In this document: positions 18,622-27,291 of the stretch, one piece after another
Layout of the letters: each line of letters starts with the position of its first letter
Numbering within the stretch: the stretch's first letter is position 1
Assembly: GCA_024413595.1 (NCBI GenBank)
Contig: JAKSUC010000004.1
Span: 74,555-125,059 of the forward strand
Direction of reading: 5' to 3'
From: Bacteroidales bacterium
GTDB taxonomy: Bacteria; Bacteroidota; Bacteroidia; Bacteroidales; UBA3824
DNA length: 50,505 bases
Program-made: the position numbers and the translations under genes
The notes under the pieces: generated by a model
Seen by the model: the letters and a program-made list of their open reading frames with translations, nothing else
Told to the model about the DNA's origin: nothing
The model's database searches: none

Positions 18622-20547
18622 ATGTATACTTCAATAGCTAACAATGGATTAACAGTAAAAGATAAAATGATTGAAAACTATTATATTTTAAATCAAATAG
18701 TTCAATCAATAGATACTGGTGTTATTGTTATTTATGAAAAAAAATTAGTTTTGATAAATAATGAAGCAAAACGAATTTTTGGTCGTACATATAAAGAATT
18801 AGAAACAAATTTGTCAAGTTTTTTTTTGGCAAATCAATTTTATCAAATTAAGAAACAATTTGTATCTGTATTAAAAAATTATATTGAAAAAGCCGAGTTT
18901 GTTACCCAAATTCAGTTGCCTAATGGGTTTATCAAAAATATAAAAGGAAAATTTGTTAAAATTAAAATTGTTCAAACTGATGCTATTTTCTTTATAGCTC
19001 ATGAATTAAGTCAAATTTCAATACCTTGTGATACTTTTAGTTTTGAAACAGATTTTTGGAAAAAATATGTTGTACAATATTCTTCAATGTTTTCAAAACC
19101 TTATGATGTAGTTTTGGTTATTGATAAAAATTTTGTTGTAAAAAATATTTCAGAAAGTGTTGAAAATTTTGTTGGTGTAAAACGTGAATTGTTTATAGGT
19201 CACAGATTTAACTCTATTTTAAAAGTAGAACCTATTGTTGATATAATTGAAACAATTAAAGATTTTTCTAAAGTTGCTGAAAATTCTAATTGTAGATGTG
19301 TTAAAAATTTAGAAATCACTATTTTATTGCCAAATGGAAGTAGTAAAACTTTTGCTGTTTCTGTTAGTATAATTAATATTGTAAATAATTTTGAAGGATT
19401 TTGTTTTGTAGCTCGTCAAATAAATAAACAAAATAATGAAGTTGCTTTTTCTACCGAAGAATTAGCTGCAAATATTGCTCATGAATTTAGAAGTCCTTTA
19501 AATGCAATTATAGGTTTTAGTAATATTATTTCTGATGAGACTTTGCCTATAAGTGAAAAAAAGATTTATTTGAAATTTATTAAGCAAAGTTGTAATTCTC
19601 TTTTAAATCTAGTTAATGATTTCTGTGATTTTAGTAAACTAAATCAAAATAAAATTGTAATTTCAGAAAATAATTTTGATATAAATAAATTGTTTGAAGA
19701 ACTTTATGCTTATTGTAAAATATATTGCGTAAATTATCGAAAAAAAAATATTTCAATTATTCAAGAAAAACAATACCCAGAAGGAGAATTTATGATTTAT
19801 GCTGATTTTCAGCGTATTAAGCAAATTATGATAAATTTACTTTGTAATGCTTTTAAATTCACCGAAAAAGGTAGTATTACTTTTAAATATCAAATAGTTA
19901 GCAAAAATATTATTCTTTCTGTTATAGATACAGGAGTTGGAATTCCTGAAGAAATGCAATCAAAAATTTTTGCAAGATTTACACAAGTTGGAGGATTTGA
20001 AAAAAACGAAGGTTTAGGTTTAGGACTTTCAATAACAAAAAATCTTGTAGAATTGATGAAAGGAACTATTGAAGTAAAATCTACTTATGGTTATGGTTCT
20101 GAATTTATTGTAAAACTTCCATTTAAACTTCCTCACGTTAATTCAATGCCTACAATTAAATCTAATGTTTTAAGTTATAATTTTTCTGGAAAAAAAATTA
20201 TAATAGCAGAAGACTCTCAAATTAATTTTATTTTGTTACAAAAAATATTGTCAAAAACTCAGGTTGAAATTATTTGGGCTCAAAATGGCGAAATTTGTGT
20301 AGATTTTTTCAAAAAAAATCCAGATACTAATTTAATTTTAATGGATATGCAAATGCCTATTAAAGATGGATTTGAAGCTGCTAAAGATATTTTAAAAATT
20401 GATGATACTGTTCCTATTATAGCTCAAACCGCTTATAGTATGGCTGATGAAAAAAATAGAATTTTAAGTTCTGGATGTATTGATTATATTTCAAAACCTA
20501 TTGATAGAGAAGAACTTTTAAGAAAAATTAATTCTGTTATTAGATAA
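18622..20547 (+). CDS. PAS-containing hybrid histidine kinase
   Basis: 641 residues with no membrane segment, so a cytoplasmic sensor. Two PAS-like domains (about 20-130 and 150-270) come first. Then a HisKA domain with phospho-accepting His287 in ANIAHEFRSPLNAIIGF, and a HATPase domain with the N box (INLLCNAFKFTEKG), G1 (DTGVGIP) and G2 (GLGLGLSI). A C-terminal receiver domain follows with AEDSQIN, phosphorylation site Asp575 (LILMDMQMP) and Lys625 (ISKPID). The layout fits a phosphorelay that passes phosphate to a separate Hpt protein or reverses it. No Hpt or output regulator is next to it, so it is an orphan; the signal sensed by the PAS domains is unknown. Confidence 0.93.
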   Translation: MYTSIANNGLTVKDKMIENYYILNQIVQSIDTGVIVIYEKKLVLINNEAKRIFGRTYKELETNLSSFFLANQFYQIKKQFVSVLKNYIEKAEFVTQIQLPNGFIKNIKGKFVKIKIVQTDAIFFIAHELSQISIPCDTFSFETDFWKKYVVQYSSMFSKPYDVVLVIDKNFVVKNISESVENFVGVKRELFIGHRFNSILKVEPIVDIIETIKDFSKVAENSNCRCVKNLEITILLPNGSSKTFAVSVSIINIVNNFEGFCFVARQINKQNNEVAFSTEELAANIAHEFRSPLNAIIGFSNIISDETLPISEKKIYLKFIKQSCNSLLNLVNDFCDFSKLNQNKIVISENNFDINKLFEELYAYCKIYCVNYRKKNISIIQEKQYPEGEFMIYADFQRIKQIMINLLCNAFKFTEKGSITFKYQIVSKNIILSVIDTGVGIPEEMQSKIFARFTQVGGFEKNEGLGLGLSITKNLVELMKGTIEVKSTYGYGSEFIVKLPFKLPHVNSMPTIKSNVLSYNFSGKKIIIAEDSQINFILLQKILSKTQVEIIWAQNGEICVDFFKKNPDTNLILMDMQMPIKDGFEAAKDILKIDDTVPIIAQTAYSMADEKNRILSSGCIDYISKPIDREELLRKINSVIR

Positions 20548-20633
20548 TTTTATATGTTTTAAGAATATTTAAATAACATAAATTAAATCTTTATCATTAA
20601 GACTATAATTTCAAGATATTCTTAAAAAGTTAC

Positions 20634-20654
20634 CAACTTTTTTTATTGTTAATC
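20634..20654 (+). terminator. Weak AT terminator after the histidine kinase
   Basis: AAAAAGTT (20634-20641) pairs with AACTTTTT (20645-20652) around ACC, followed by T's. A separate 12-base inverted repeat, TTTTAAGAATAT (20557-20568) / ATATTCTTAAAA (20626-20637), overlaps its left arm. Confidence 0.5.
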
Positions 20655-20704
20655 ATCAAAAAATCATTATTATTGCATGACAAAAATGTAATTATTAATT
20701 AAAA

Positions 20705-21624
20705 ATGATAACAATAGCAAATCTAATATACAACTCAGTATTTAAATTTATGATGCAAGACATAAGAGTTGCAAAATATTTTTGCAAAATCTTTTGAATT
20801 GTTGCATAGAAGAGCTTGTTGTTAAAAATAACGAAGTTATAACTATAGAAATTGATAATCTAAATCTCTCAAAATTAGATTATTCAGCTCGTATAGTTCA
20901 AGATAATGGCGAAACAATTTTGTTTACAATAGAATTGCAACGTGCATTTGAAAAAACTGAAGTAATGCGTTTTCGTAAATATATTGGAGAACAATATATT
21001 AGTTCTGAAAATTAGCAATCGTCAAAAAATTATTGATGAACCAATTCTAATAATTGCAATTTATCTTTTAGGACACAATTTAGATAATATTAAGCAACCA
21101 ATCATAAAATCAAAAATTGATTTTGTAGATTACCAAAATAAACCAATAAAAGGTTATCAATCAGAAAGTTTTATAAAATGGTTAATTCTTAATTTTATAA
21201 TAGTTCAAATAAAACGTTTACCTGAAAAAACAAAAACAAAAGTTGAAGAAATTTTATCTGTTTTTAAACAAGATAATCCAAAAACAGAAAATATCAAACA
21301 ATAGCTAGATATTTTAGATTACGACAATAATTCTGATGAATATAAAACAATAGTAAATTGTTTAGTAAAAGCTATTACAAACAAAAACGTTCGTAAACGT
21401 ATGGAATTAGAAGACTTACTTCGTCGTGAAATAGAATTAAATAAAGAAACTAATAAATTAAATTTTGAAGAAGGTCTAGAAAAAGGAGAAATGATAGGTG
21501 TAGAAAAAGAACGAACAAAAGCTTATCAAGAAAAACTAGAAATGGCAAGAAAAATGATGGAATGTCTTGCGAAATTATTATTAAATATTTAGGATTATCT
21601 GAAGATGAAATATCAAAATTGTAA
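20705..21624 (+). pseudogene. Broken PD-(D/E)XK nuclease/transposase-family gene
   Basis: The pieces read together as one protein of about 305 residues. The start MITIANLIYNSVFKFMMQD, the middle LDYSARIVQDNGETILFTIELQ with RFRKYIGEQY, then IIAIYLLGHNLDNI, and the tail EEGLEKGEMIGVEKE...YLGLSEDEISKL form the Bacteroidota PD-(D/E)XK (Rpn-like) transposase-associated nuclease pattern. The frame is broken four times. There is a frameshift at the T run 20779-20783, another at about 21007-21013, an in-frame TAG at 21302-21304, and a third frameshift near 21555-21570. The nuclease D...EXQ residues (LDYSA, IELQ) are still readable, so decay is fairly recent. It appears nonfunctional. No terminal repeats or target duplications were seen at its ends. 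Confidence 0.85.
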
Positions 21625-21822
21625 ATAGTCTTTTTTTTAATATTGTTATTATATTTCTTTATATTTAATATTTGTATTTTGCTTATTTTCTTGCTTTTAG
21701 AATAATTTTATTTTAAAATATCTAAATTGAGTCTAAAATATTTTTTTTCACTTGACTTTTAAAGTAAAATTTAATATCTTTACATACAATTAACATATAT
21801 TGTAATTGTTTGATTAATAGAT

Positions 21823-23613
21823 ATGACAATTTCCAAATCACATACTAATACAAAAATATTTGTATTAACAATTTTATTTTTGTTTATTTCAGTTACAAGA
21901 GCATTTGCAAATACACAAGAAAGCGGTTCTAATATAAATTGGTTTTCAGTTGTAACAGGAACACTAGGCGGATTAGTCTTTTTTCTATATGGAATGGAAT
22001 TGATGAGTAATGGCTTAAAAAGTGGTCTTGGTTCAAATATTAGAACAATTTTAACTAAATTAAATAAAAATAGATTTGCAAGTTTATTAACAGGTATTTT
22101 GTTAACAATCATTACCCAAAGTAGTGGAGCAACTACCATTATGATGTTAAGTTTTGTAGAAACAAATTTAATGTCATTTTTTCAAACGGTACCAGTAATT
22201 CTAGGAGCAAATATAGGAAGTACTTTTACAAGTCAGTTAATAGCATTTGACATATCAAGTTATGCAATTATTCCAGTAATTCTAGGATTTTTTCTAAAAA
22301 CACTTGGATGTAATGATAAATTTAGAGATGCAGGCTATGCTATTTTAGGTTTTGGACTAGTATTTTATGGAATGAAACTTTTAAGTATTTCAGTTTCAGT
22401 TTTGAAAGAAATGCCTGAATTTTTAGAAATAGTAAAATCAGCAAGCAATCCATTAATTGGAGTTTTAGTAGGAATGGCTTCAACTGCAATAATGCAAAGT
22501 AGTTGTATGTTTACAGGAATTTTAATGGTATTTGCAAAAGAAGGTGTTATGGGATTGTCCGAAGCCTTTCCTTTAATAATAGGAAGTGGAATAGGAACAT
22601 GTTTATTAGTTGTTTTGGCATCTTTAGGATCATCACGACAAGGCAAACAAACAATGTTGGCGCATGTTTTTGTAAAAGTGGTTGGTGCTGTAATATTTGT
22701 TCCTTTGACACCTTTACTTGTTGACTTTTTGGAATGGATAGGCCCAATTTTTGATTTTTCACAAGAACGTCAAATTGCAAACGTTCATACAGTTTATATG
22801 TTCGGTTCTGCTTTTGTATTTTTGCCTTTTACAAATTCTATTGCAAAATTTATTACAAAAATAATTAAAGATAAAAAAATACCAGAAGACTCAATACCAC
22901 ATTTACGCTATATTGATATTAATGCCATAACAATGCCACAATCTGCAATGGAGTTATCTATTTCAGAAACAGCAACTTTAATAAAATTAACAGGTAGAAT
23001 GTTTGAAAAAGCAGTAAAACCCTTAATATTGTATAATCCTAAAAATCAGGAAACTAAAAAAGATATAGAAAAAATGGTTTCTGATATTGATTTAAAAGAA
23101 AATAAGTTAGATTATATAGAAAAAGAAATAAGAAAATATTTATTTGCTGTTGGACGTAGAAAATTGCCCGACACTATAACAAGACAGATTTTTGCATTAA
23201 TATCTATCTTAGAATTAACAGAACGTATGGGCGATGTTATTCATCGTAGTATAAAACCGTTGTATAACAAATTAATAGTTTTGGGAATTAATTTTTCAAA
23301 AGAAGGTCAAGATGAAATATCGTTATATTTTAATCAAATATCAAATCATTATAAAAATTTGATTTCTGCAATAGAAAATCGCGATATTGAAAAGATAACT
23401 TTTGTTGTTGAGGAAACAGCAAAAACTTCAAAATTAGCCGAAGAATTACGTTTATCACATATCAAACGTCTTTGGAATGAGGATATTAACGTTATGATGA
23501 CACACGAAATTCATACAGATTTAATTGATGATTTGGCAGAAATTGCCTCTTTATTGTCGTCAATATCTATATCATTTGAAAAATCAGTGCTAAAATATAG
23601 TGATGAATTATAA
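21823..23613 (+). CDS. Na/Pi cotransporter family protein
   Basis: 596 residues. An N-terminal hydrophobic segment, perhaps a signal, is followed by a Na/Pi-cotransporter II-type membrane domain (about 40-340). This carries the duplicated family motif as TQSSGATT and MQSSCMFTG. The soluble C-terminal half (about 375-596) is helical and resembles a PhoU-type domain (LTERMGDVIHRSI, LAEIASLLSSISI). Such fusions (NptA/YjbB type) move phosphate with sodium, in the import or export direction depending on the cell. It stands alone, with about 200 bases of AT-rich sequence before it holding only a near-match promoter (TATCTTTA, 21776-21783). A three-gene cassette starts 85 bases after it. Confidence 0.9.
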   Translation: MTISKSHTNTKIFVLTILFLFISVTRAFANTQESGSNINWFSVVTGTLGGLVFFLYGMELMSNGLKSGLGSNIRTILTKLNKNRFASLLTGILLTIITQSSGATTIMMLSFVETNLMSFFQTVPVILGANIGSTFTSQLIAFDISSYAIIPVILGFFLKTLGCNDKFRDAGYAILGFGLVFYGMKLLSISVSVLKEMPEFLEIVKSASNPLIGVLVGMASTAIMQSSCMFTGILMVFAKEGVMGLSEAFPLIIGSGIGTCLLVVLASLGSSRQGKQTMLAHVFVKVVGAVIFVPLTPLLVDFLEWIGPIFDFSQERQIANVHTVYMFGSAFVFLPFTNSIAKFITKIIKDKKIPEDSIPHLRYIDINAITMPQSAMELSISETATLIKLTGRMFEKAVKPLILYNPKNQETKKDIEKMVSDIDLKENKLDYIEKEIRKYLFAVGRRKLPDTITRQIFALISILELTERMGDVIHRSIKPLYNKLIVLGINFSKEGQDEISLYFNQISNHYKNLISAIENRDIEKITFVVEETAKTSKLAEELRLSHIKRLWNEDINVMMTHEIHTDLIDDLAEIASLLSSISISFEKSVLKYSDEL

Positions 23614-23698
23614 AAAAATTCAAACTTTGCTTTTTATACAAAATATTTTTATCATATTTGCATATTATTTAATGTAAAATACTAAAACTATTACCAAA

Positions 23699-24106
23699 AT
23701 GAAATTAAAAAATATTTTCTTTATTTTAGCTTTTGTAGCTTTGTTTATAATTGGTTGTAATTCAAATCCTGAAGAAGTTATAGTAGGACAATGGCAACTT
23801 TCAGATATTACACTTGATCCTCAACCTAAAGATATTTCAAATGAAGATTACAAAGCTTATATTGATGAATTAATAAGCAATACATCAATAGAATTTAAAA
23901 ATGATTTTTCTTATGTTCAATTTTCTAATGGAAATCAAACCAAAGGAACTTGGACAATTTTAGCAGAAGGTGCTCAAATTCAACAAACTGATGAAACTTC
24001 AGGTAGCAAAGTTATTATGAATATTGATAACCTTTCTACATCTGATTTGGTTTTGGCATCTAAAGATGGAGATATAGTAACAAAAATGATTTTTATAAAA
24101 AAATAA
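23699..24106 (+). CDS. Small lipoprotein with lipocalin-like domain
   Basis: 135 residues: MKLKNIFFILAFVALFIIGC is a lipoprotein signal with the lipid site at Cys20. The mature domain starts EEVIVGQWQLSDI and ends DIVTKMIFIKK. It has a GXW near the N-terminal strand, FXXDXXF-like strand (FKNDFSYVQF) and GTWTI. This is the pattern of small Bacteroidota lipocalin-like or 'GKW' beta-barrel lipoproteins. The same start and end patterns recur in the next two genes. The spacing of 11 bases to the next gene indicates an operon. The ligand is unknown. Confidence 0.75.
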   Translation: MKLKNIFFILAFVALFIIGCNSNPEEVIVGQWQLSDITLDPQPKDISNEDYKAYIDELISNTSIEFKNDFSYVQFSNGNQTKGTWTILAEGAQIQQTDETSGSKVIMNIDNLSTSDLVLASKDGDIVTKMIFIKK

Positions 24107-24117
24107 AAATTTAGAAA

Positions 24118-25101
24118 TTGGAAAATATACTTATTGAATTTATTTCTGAAACAAAAAATGTTGCAGATAAATTACATCAACTTTTAAGAACAAATAATTA
24201 TGTGTCGTGTTTAAGTGATGGTTTGGTTAATAAAGACAATTTACCATCGCTTGTTATAGCTATTTTTTCAAAAAATGTAGATACAAATCAAAAATTTTCT
24301 AAAAACTTAGCTACTTTTTATGATAATGATGTAGTTGTTATACCTTTTGTAACTTACAATATGTATAATTCAATTGCACAAAAATTCTTTTTAGACGAAC
24401 ATTATTGGATTGATAATTTTGAAGCAAGTTTTAATGAGTCTTCTGAAAATTTAATAGATTTATTAAATAATAATTTTTCACAATTGATTGATAAAGAAAG
24501 AATTAAACGTGAAAAAGAACTCAAAAATCAGAAGATTAAAAATGTATCTAAAAAAAATAATAACAATAAAGCATCATCTAATTCAAATAATGATAATTTG
24601 TATAAAAATTTAACTTATTTATTAGGAGCCGTTGTTGTTATTTTGTTGGCTATCATAATGTTTAGCAATAAAAATAATCCGAATGTTAATTCAAATAGTC
24701 AAGGACTTGCACCATTAGCAATAGATTCAAAAATACGAAATTCTGAAGCTTTAATAATAGGACATTGGAAAATGACTAATTATGTTGATAATCAATATCG
24801 TGCAAATAAACAAGATAGTATAAATATTCAACAGGCAATACAACAATTAATAAGTGTTGCAGAATTATCTTTTTCTAGAGATCGAAAATTTACACGTAAG
24901 GGTTTTACACCAAATTTAGAAACAGGTTATTGGGAATATGATCCACAAACTAAATATTTAAAACTTCAACCAGAAGGTGGTGATGCTTACGATCAAGTTA
25001 CTATTCAAGATGTTAATGAAACTACTTTGATTATTGTTGTTAGTGAAAGTGTTAATAATTCTGATATTATTACTAAAATGACATTTAATAGAGTTAATTA
25101 A
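24118..25101 (+). CDS. TIR-like membrane protein with lipocalin-like ectodomain
   Basis: 327 residues from a TTG start; no ATG exists upstream in frame and a later start would cut into the first domain. Residues 1-120 resemble a TIR domain. They give a first strand ENILIEFIS, helix VADKLHQLL, then LPSLVIAIFSKN, DVVVIPF, and the YWID motif (96-99) near the end with a closing helix NLIDLL. The position of the catalytic Glu of TIR NADases seems to be Asn63 (SKNLATF), so NAD cleavage is doubtful. A basic Asn-rich linker (128-160) leads to one membrane helix (about 164-182), and then an outward domain (213-327) starting IIGHWKMTNY and ending IITKMTFNRVN. This ectodomain matches the neighbouring lipoproteins. 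A signalling role across the inner membrane is inferred. Confidence 0.7.
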   Translation: MENILIEFISETKNVADKLHQLLRTNNYVSCLSDGLVNKDNLPSLVIAIFSKNVDTNQKFSKNLATFYDNDVVVIPFVTYNMYNSIAQKFFLDEHYWIDNFEASFNESSENLIDLLNNNFSQLIDKERIKREKELKNQKIKNVSKKNNNNKASSNSNNDNLYKNLTYLLGAVVVILLAIIMFSNKNNPNVNSNSQGLAPLAIDSKIRNSEALIIGHWKMTNYVDNQYRANKQDSINIQQAIQQLISVAELSFSRDRKFTRKGFTPNLETGYWEYDPQTKYLKLQPEGGDAYDQVTIQDVNETTLIIVVSESVNNSDIITKMTFNRVN

Positions 25102-25113
25102 TTTTATTTAATC

Positions 25114-25686
25114 ATGAATAAAAACTTTTATATTTTTTGTTTAATTGGCTTGGTTCTTTTTTTCTATTCTTGTAAAGAAGGTTATGAAAAAGAAATAATT
25201 GGAAAATGGGTTTTAGAAAAATCTGAAATGCTTGATTTAGATTCATTTTGTGATTATCAAAGCAATCAGAATATTAGTCAATTAAAAAATAAAATTAATC
25301 AAATTGATATAGAATTATCAAATATTTCTTCTGATGAAATTGAAAAAGAAAAATTATTATTGCAAAAAGAAAATACACAAAAATTAATAGAAAAATATTC
25401 GTCTGATTCAATAAAAGTTGAAGTTTTAAAACATTTAGATGAATTAGTTGGAAATTTTTATTTTAATTTTAATGAAGATAAAACATTTTCACTTTCAAAT
25501 TCAAAAGATAGTATATTTGGCTCTTGGTCTATTTTGGGTGATACAATTTCTACTCTATTGAGTGGAAATCCTGCTCAAGATATTATTATCAAAACATTGA
25601 ATTCTAATAAATTAGAAATTTCAACTACAGAATATTTTAATGATGGTTTTGAACAAACCACTATTATGGAATTTAAAAAGAAATAA
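25114..25686 (+). CDS. Lipoprotein with coiled coil and lipocalin-like domain
   Basis: 190 residues: MNKNFYIFCLIGLVLFFYSC is a lipoprotein signal with the lipid site at Cys20. The mature part begins EKEIIGKWVLEKSEM, like the other two proteins of the cassette. A charged coiled-coil insert follows (about 53-98, repeated Leu/Ile with Glu/Lys). After it the beta domain resumes (FYFNFNEDKTFSLSN, GSWSILGD) and ends TIMEFKKK. It starts 12 bases after the TIR-like gene and ends with a strong terminator, so it closes the three-gene operon. The coiled coil suggests oligomerisation or contact with a partner. Confidence 0.72.
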   Translation: MNKNFYIFCLIGLVLFFYSCKEGYEKEIIGKWVLEKSEMLDLDSFCDYQSNQNISQLKNKINQIDIELSNISSDEIEKEKLLLQKENTQKLIEKYSSDSIKVEVLKHLDELVGNFYFNFNEDKTFSLSNSKDSIFGSWSILGDTISTLLSGNPAQDIIIKTLNSNKLEISTTEYFNDGFEQTTIMEFKKK

Positions 25687-25712
25687 AATTTGTAGATAAT
25701 TATTTTATTATT

Positions 25713-25743
25713 ACGGAGTAATTTTTTTACTCCGTTTTTTTTT
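25713..25743 (+). terminator. Rho-independent terminator of the TIR-like cassette
   Basis: ACGGAGTA (25713-25720) pairs with TACTCCGT (25728-25735), followed by T's to 25743. Confidence 0.88.
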
Positions 25744-25762
25744 GCAATTTATTAATAATAAA

Positions 25763-25770
25763 TAAATTTG
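25763..25770 (+). promoter_or_regulatory. TAnnTTTG promoter box for the polyferredoxin operon
   Basis: TAAATTTG with TTTG at 25741-25744 (18-base spacing); predicted leader about 15 bases. Confidence 0.6.
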
Positions 25771-25791
25771 TAGCACTAAATTTATTTAACC

Positions 25792-27273
25792 ATGCTTAAA
25801 AGAATACGTGTTTCATTGGCAATATTTTTTGCGATTTCAGCTACACTTTTGTTTCTTGATTTTACAGGATCAATTCATTTGTGGTTAGGATTTGTTGCAA
25901 AAATTCAGTTTTTGCCGTCATTTTTAGCTTTGAATTTTATTATATTTGGAGCTATTATTTTGTTAACATTCCTTTTGGGAAGATTTTATTGTTCAGTGAT
26001 TTGTCCTGCAGGAATTTTCCAAGATTTAGTTTCTCATTTAGTTTCTAAATTCAAAAAAAATCGCTTTAGTTTTTCAAAATCTAAAAAATGGTTTAGAATT
26101 GGATTTTTAATCTTATTTTTATTATTAATTATTTGTGGATTAAATAATTATGCTTATATTTTAGATCCATATAGTTCTTTTGGACGAATAATATCAAATG
26201 TTTTTCAACCAATTTTGATTGCATTAAATAATGTGTGTGCAAGTATTGCAGAACATTATGAAAGTTATGCTTTTTATGAAGTTGATGTTTATATAAAGTC
26301 ATTACCTACATTTATTGTTGCAATAATAACATTTGCAGTATTTGTTGTATTTCCAATAATAGGAGGTAGAACTTATTGTAATACAGTTTGTCCTGTAGGA
26401 ACTTTTCTTGGATTTATTTCAAAATATTCATTATTTAAAATAAATATTGATAAAAATAAATGTGTAGGATGTTCAATTTGTGAAAAAAATTGTAAAGCAT
26501 CTTGTATTGATTCAAAAACAAAAACTATTGATAATTCAAGATGTGTAGATTGTATGAATTGTATCGACAAATGTAAAAAAGGAGCAATTTCTTTTTCAAA
26601 AGTTCACAAAGTTTCAACAGAACAAAATAAAGAGGAAGAAACAGACAATTCACGTCGTGCATTTTTAACAATAGCTACAACATTAGTAGCATCATCAGTA
26701 GTTAAAGCACAAGAATTAAAAGTAGATGGAGGTTTAGCAATAATTGAAGACAAACAAATTCCAAATCGAGAATGTTCAATAAAACCAGCTGGAGCATTGA
26801 GTCTAAAACATTTTTCAGAACATTGTACTGCATGTCAATTATGTGTTTCAGTATGTCCAAATCAGGTTTTAAGACCGTCAACTGATTTAGCAACATTTAT
26901 GCAACCTGAAATGAGTTTTGAACGAGGTTATTGTCGTCCTGAATGTACAAAATGTAGTGAAGTTTGTCCAACAGGAGCAATTTCTAAAATTACTTCAGAA
27001 GAAAAATCTTCGATTCATACAGGTCACGCTGTTTGGATAAAGAAAAATTGTATACCATTAACAGTTGGAGATAGCTGTGGAAATTGTGCAAAACATTGTC
27101 CATCAGGAGCAATAACAATGGTAAATTCAAATCCCGAAGATTCAAATTCACCAAAAATTCCTTCAATAAATACCGAACTTTGTATAGGATGTGGTGCTTG
27201 TGAAAATTTATGTCCATCACGTCCATTTAGTGCAATTTATGTAGAAGGAAACTTAGTTCATAGTCAGTTTTAA
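25792..27273 (+). CDS. Membrane polyferredoxin, NapH-like with extra clusters
   Basis: 493 residues. Four membrane helices (about 5-24, 45-62, 102-117, 173-190) carry the NapH/RdxA-type motifs CSVICPAG and CNTVCPVG just after helices 2 and 4. Two [4Fe-4S] motifs follow (CVGCSICEKNC at 224-234, CVDCMNCIDKC at 251-261). Then comes an internal twin-arginine-like segment (SRRAFL at 287-292 plus a hydrophobic stretch), and four further Cys clusters beginning CTACQLCVSVC at 345. The protein looks like a fusion of a NapH-like membrane part and a NapG-like ferredoxin. It would pass electrons across or along the membrane, probably to the reductase encoded next, 18 bases downstream. Confidence 0.85.
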   Translation: MLKRIRVSLAIFFAISATLLFLDFTGSIHLWLGFVAKIQFLPSFLALNFIIFGAIILLTFLLGRFYCSVICPAGIFQDLVSHLVSKFKKNRFSFSKSKKWFRIGFLILFLLLIICGLNNYAYILDPYSSFGRIISNVFQPILIALNNVCASIAEHYESYAFYEVDVYIKSLPTFIVAIITFAVFVVFPIIGGRTYCNTVCPVGTFLGFISKYSLFKINIDKNKCVGCSICEKNCKASCIDSKTKTIDNSRCVDCMNCIDKCKKGAISFSKVHKVSTEQNKEEETDNSRRAFLTIATTLVASSVVKAQELKVDGGLAIIEDKQIPNRECSIKPAGALSLKHFSEHCTACQLCVSVCPNQVLRPSTDLATFMQPEMSFERGYCRPECTKCSEVCPTGAISKITSEEKSSIHTGHAVWIKKNCIPLTVGDSCGNCAKHCPSGAITMVNSNPEDSNSPKIPSINTELCIGCGACENLCPSRPFSAIYVEGNLVHSQF

Positions 27274-27291
27274 TATTTTATTTTGAAAATT

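Noticed and set aside
20557..20637. Inverted repeat as an insertion-sequence end near the broken nuclease gene
   Set aside because: No matching copy was found after the pseudogene and no target duplication is visible; the right arm overlaps a simple terminator.
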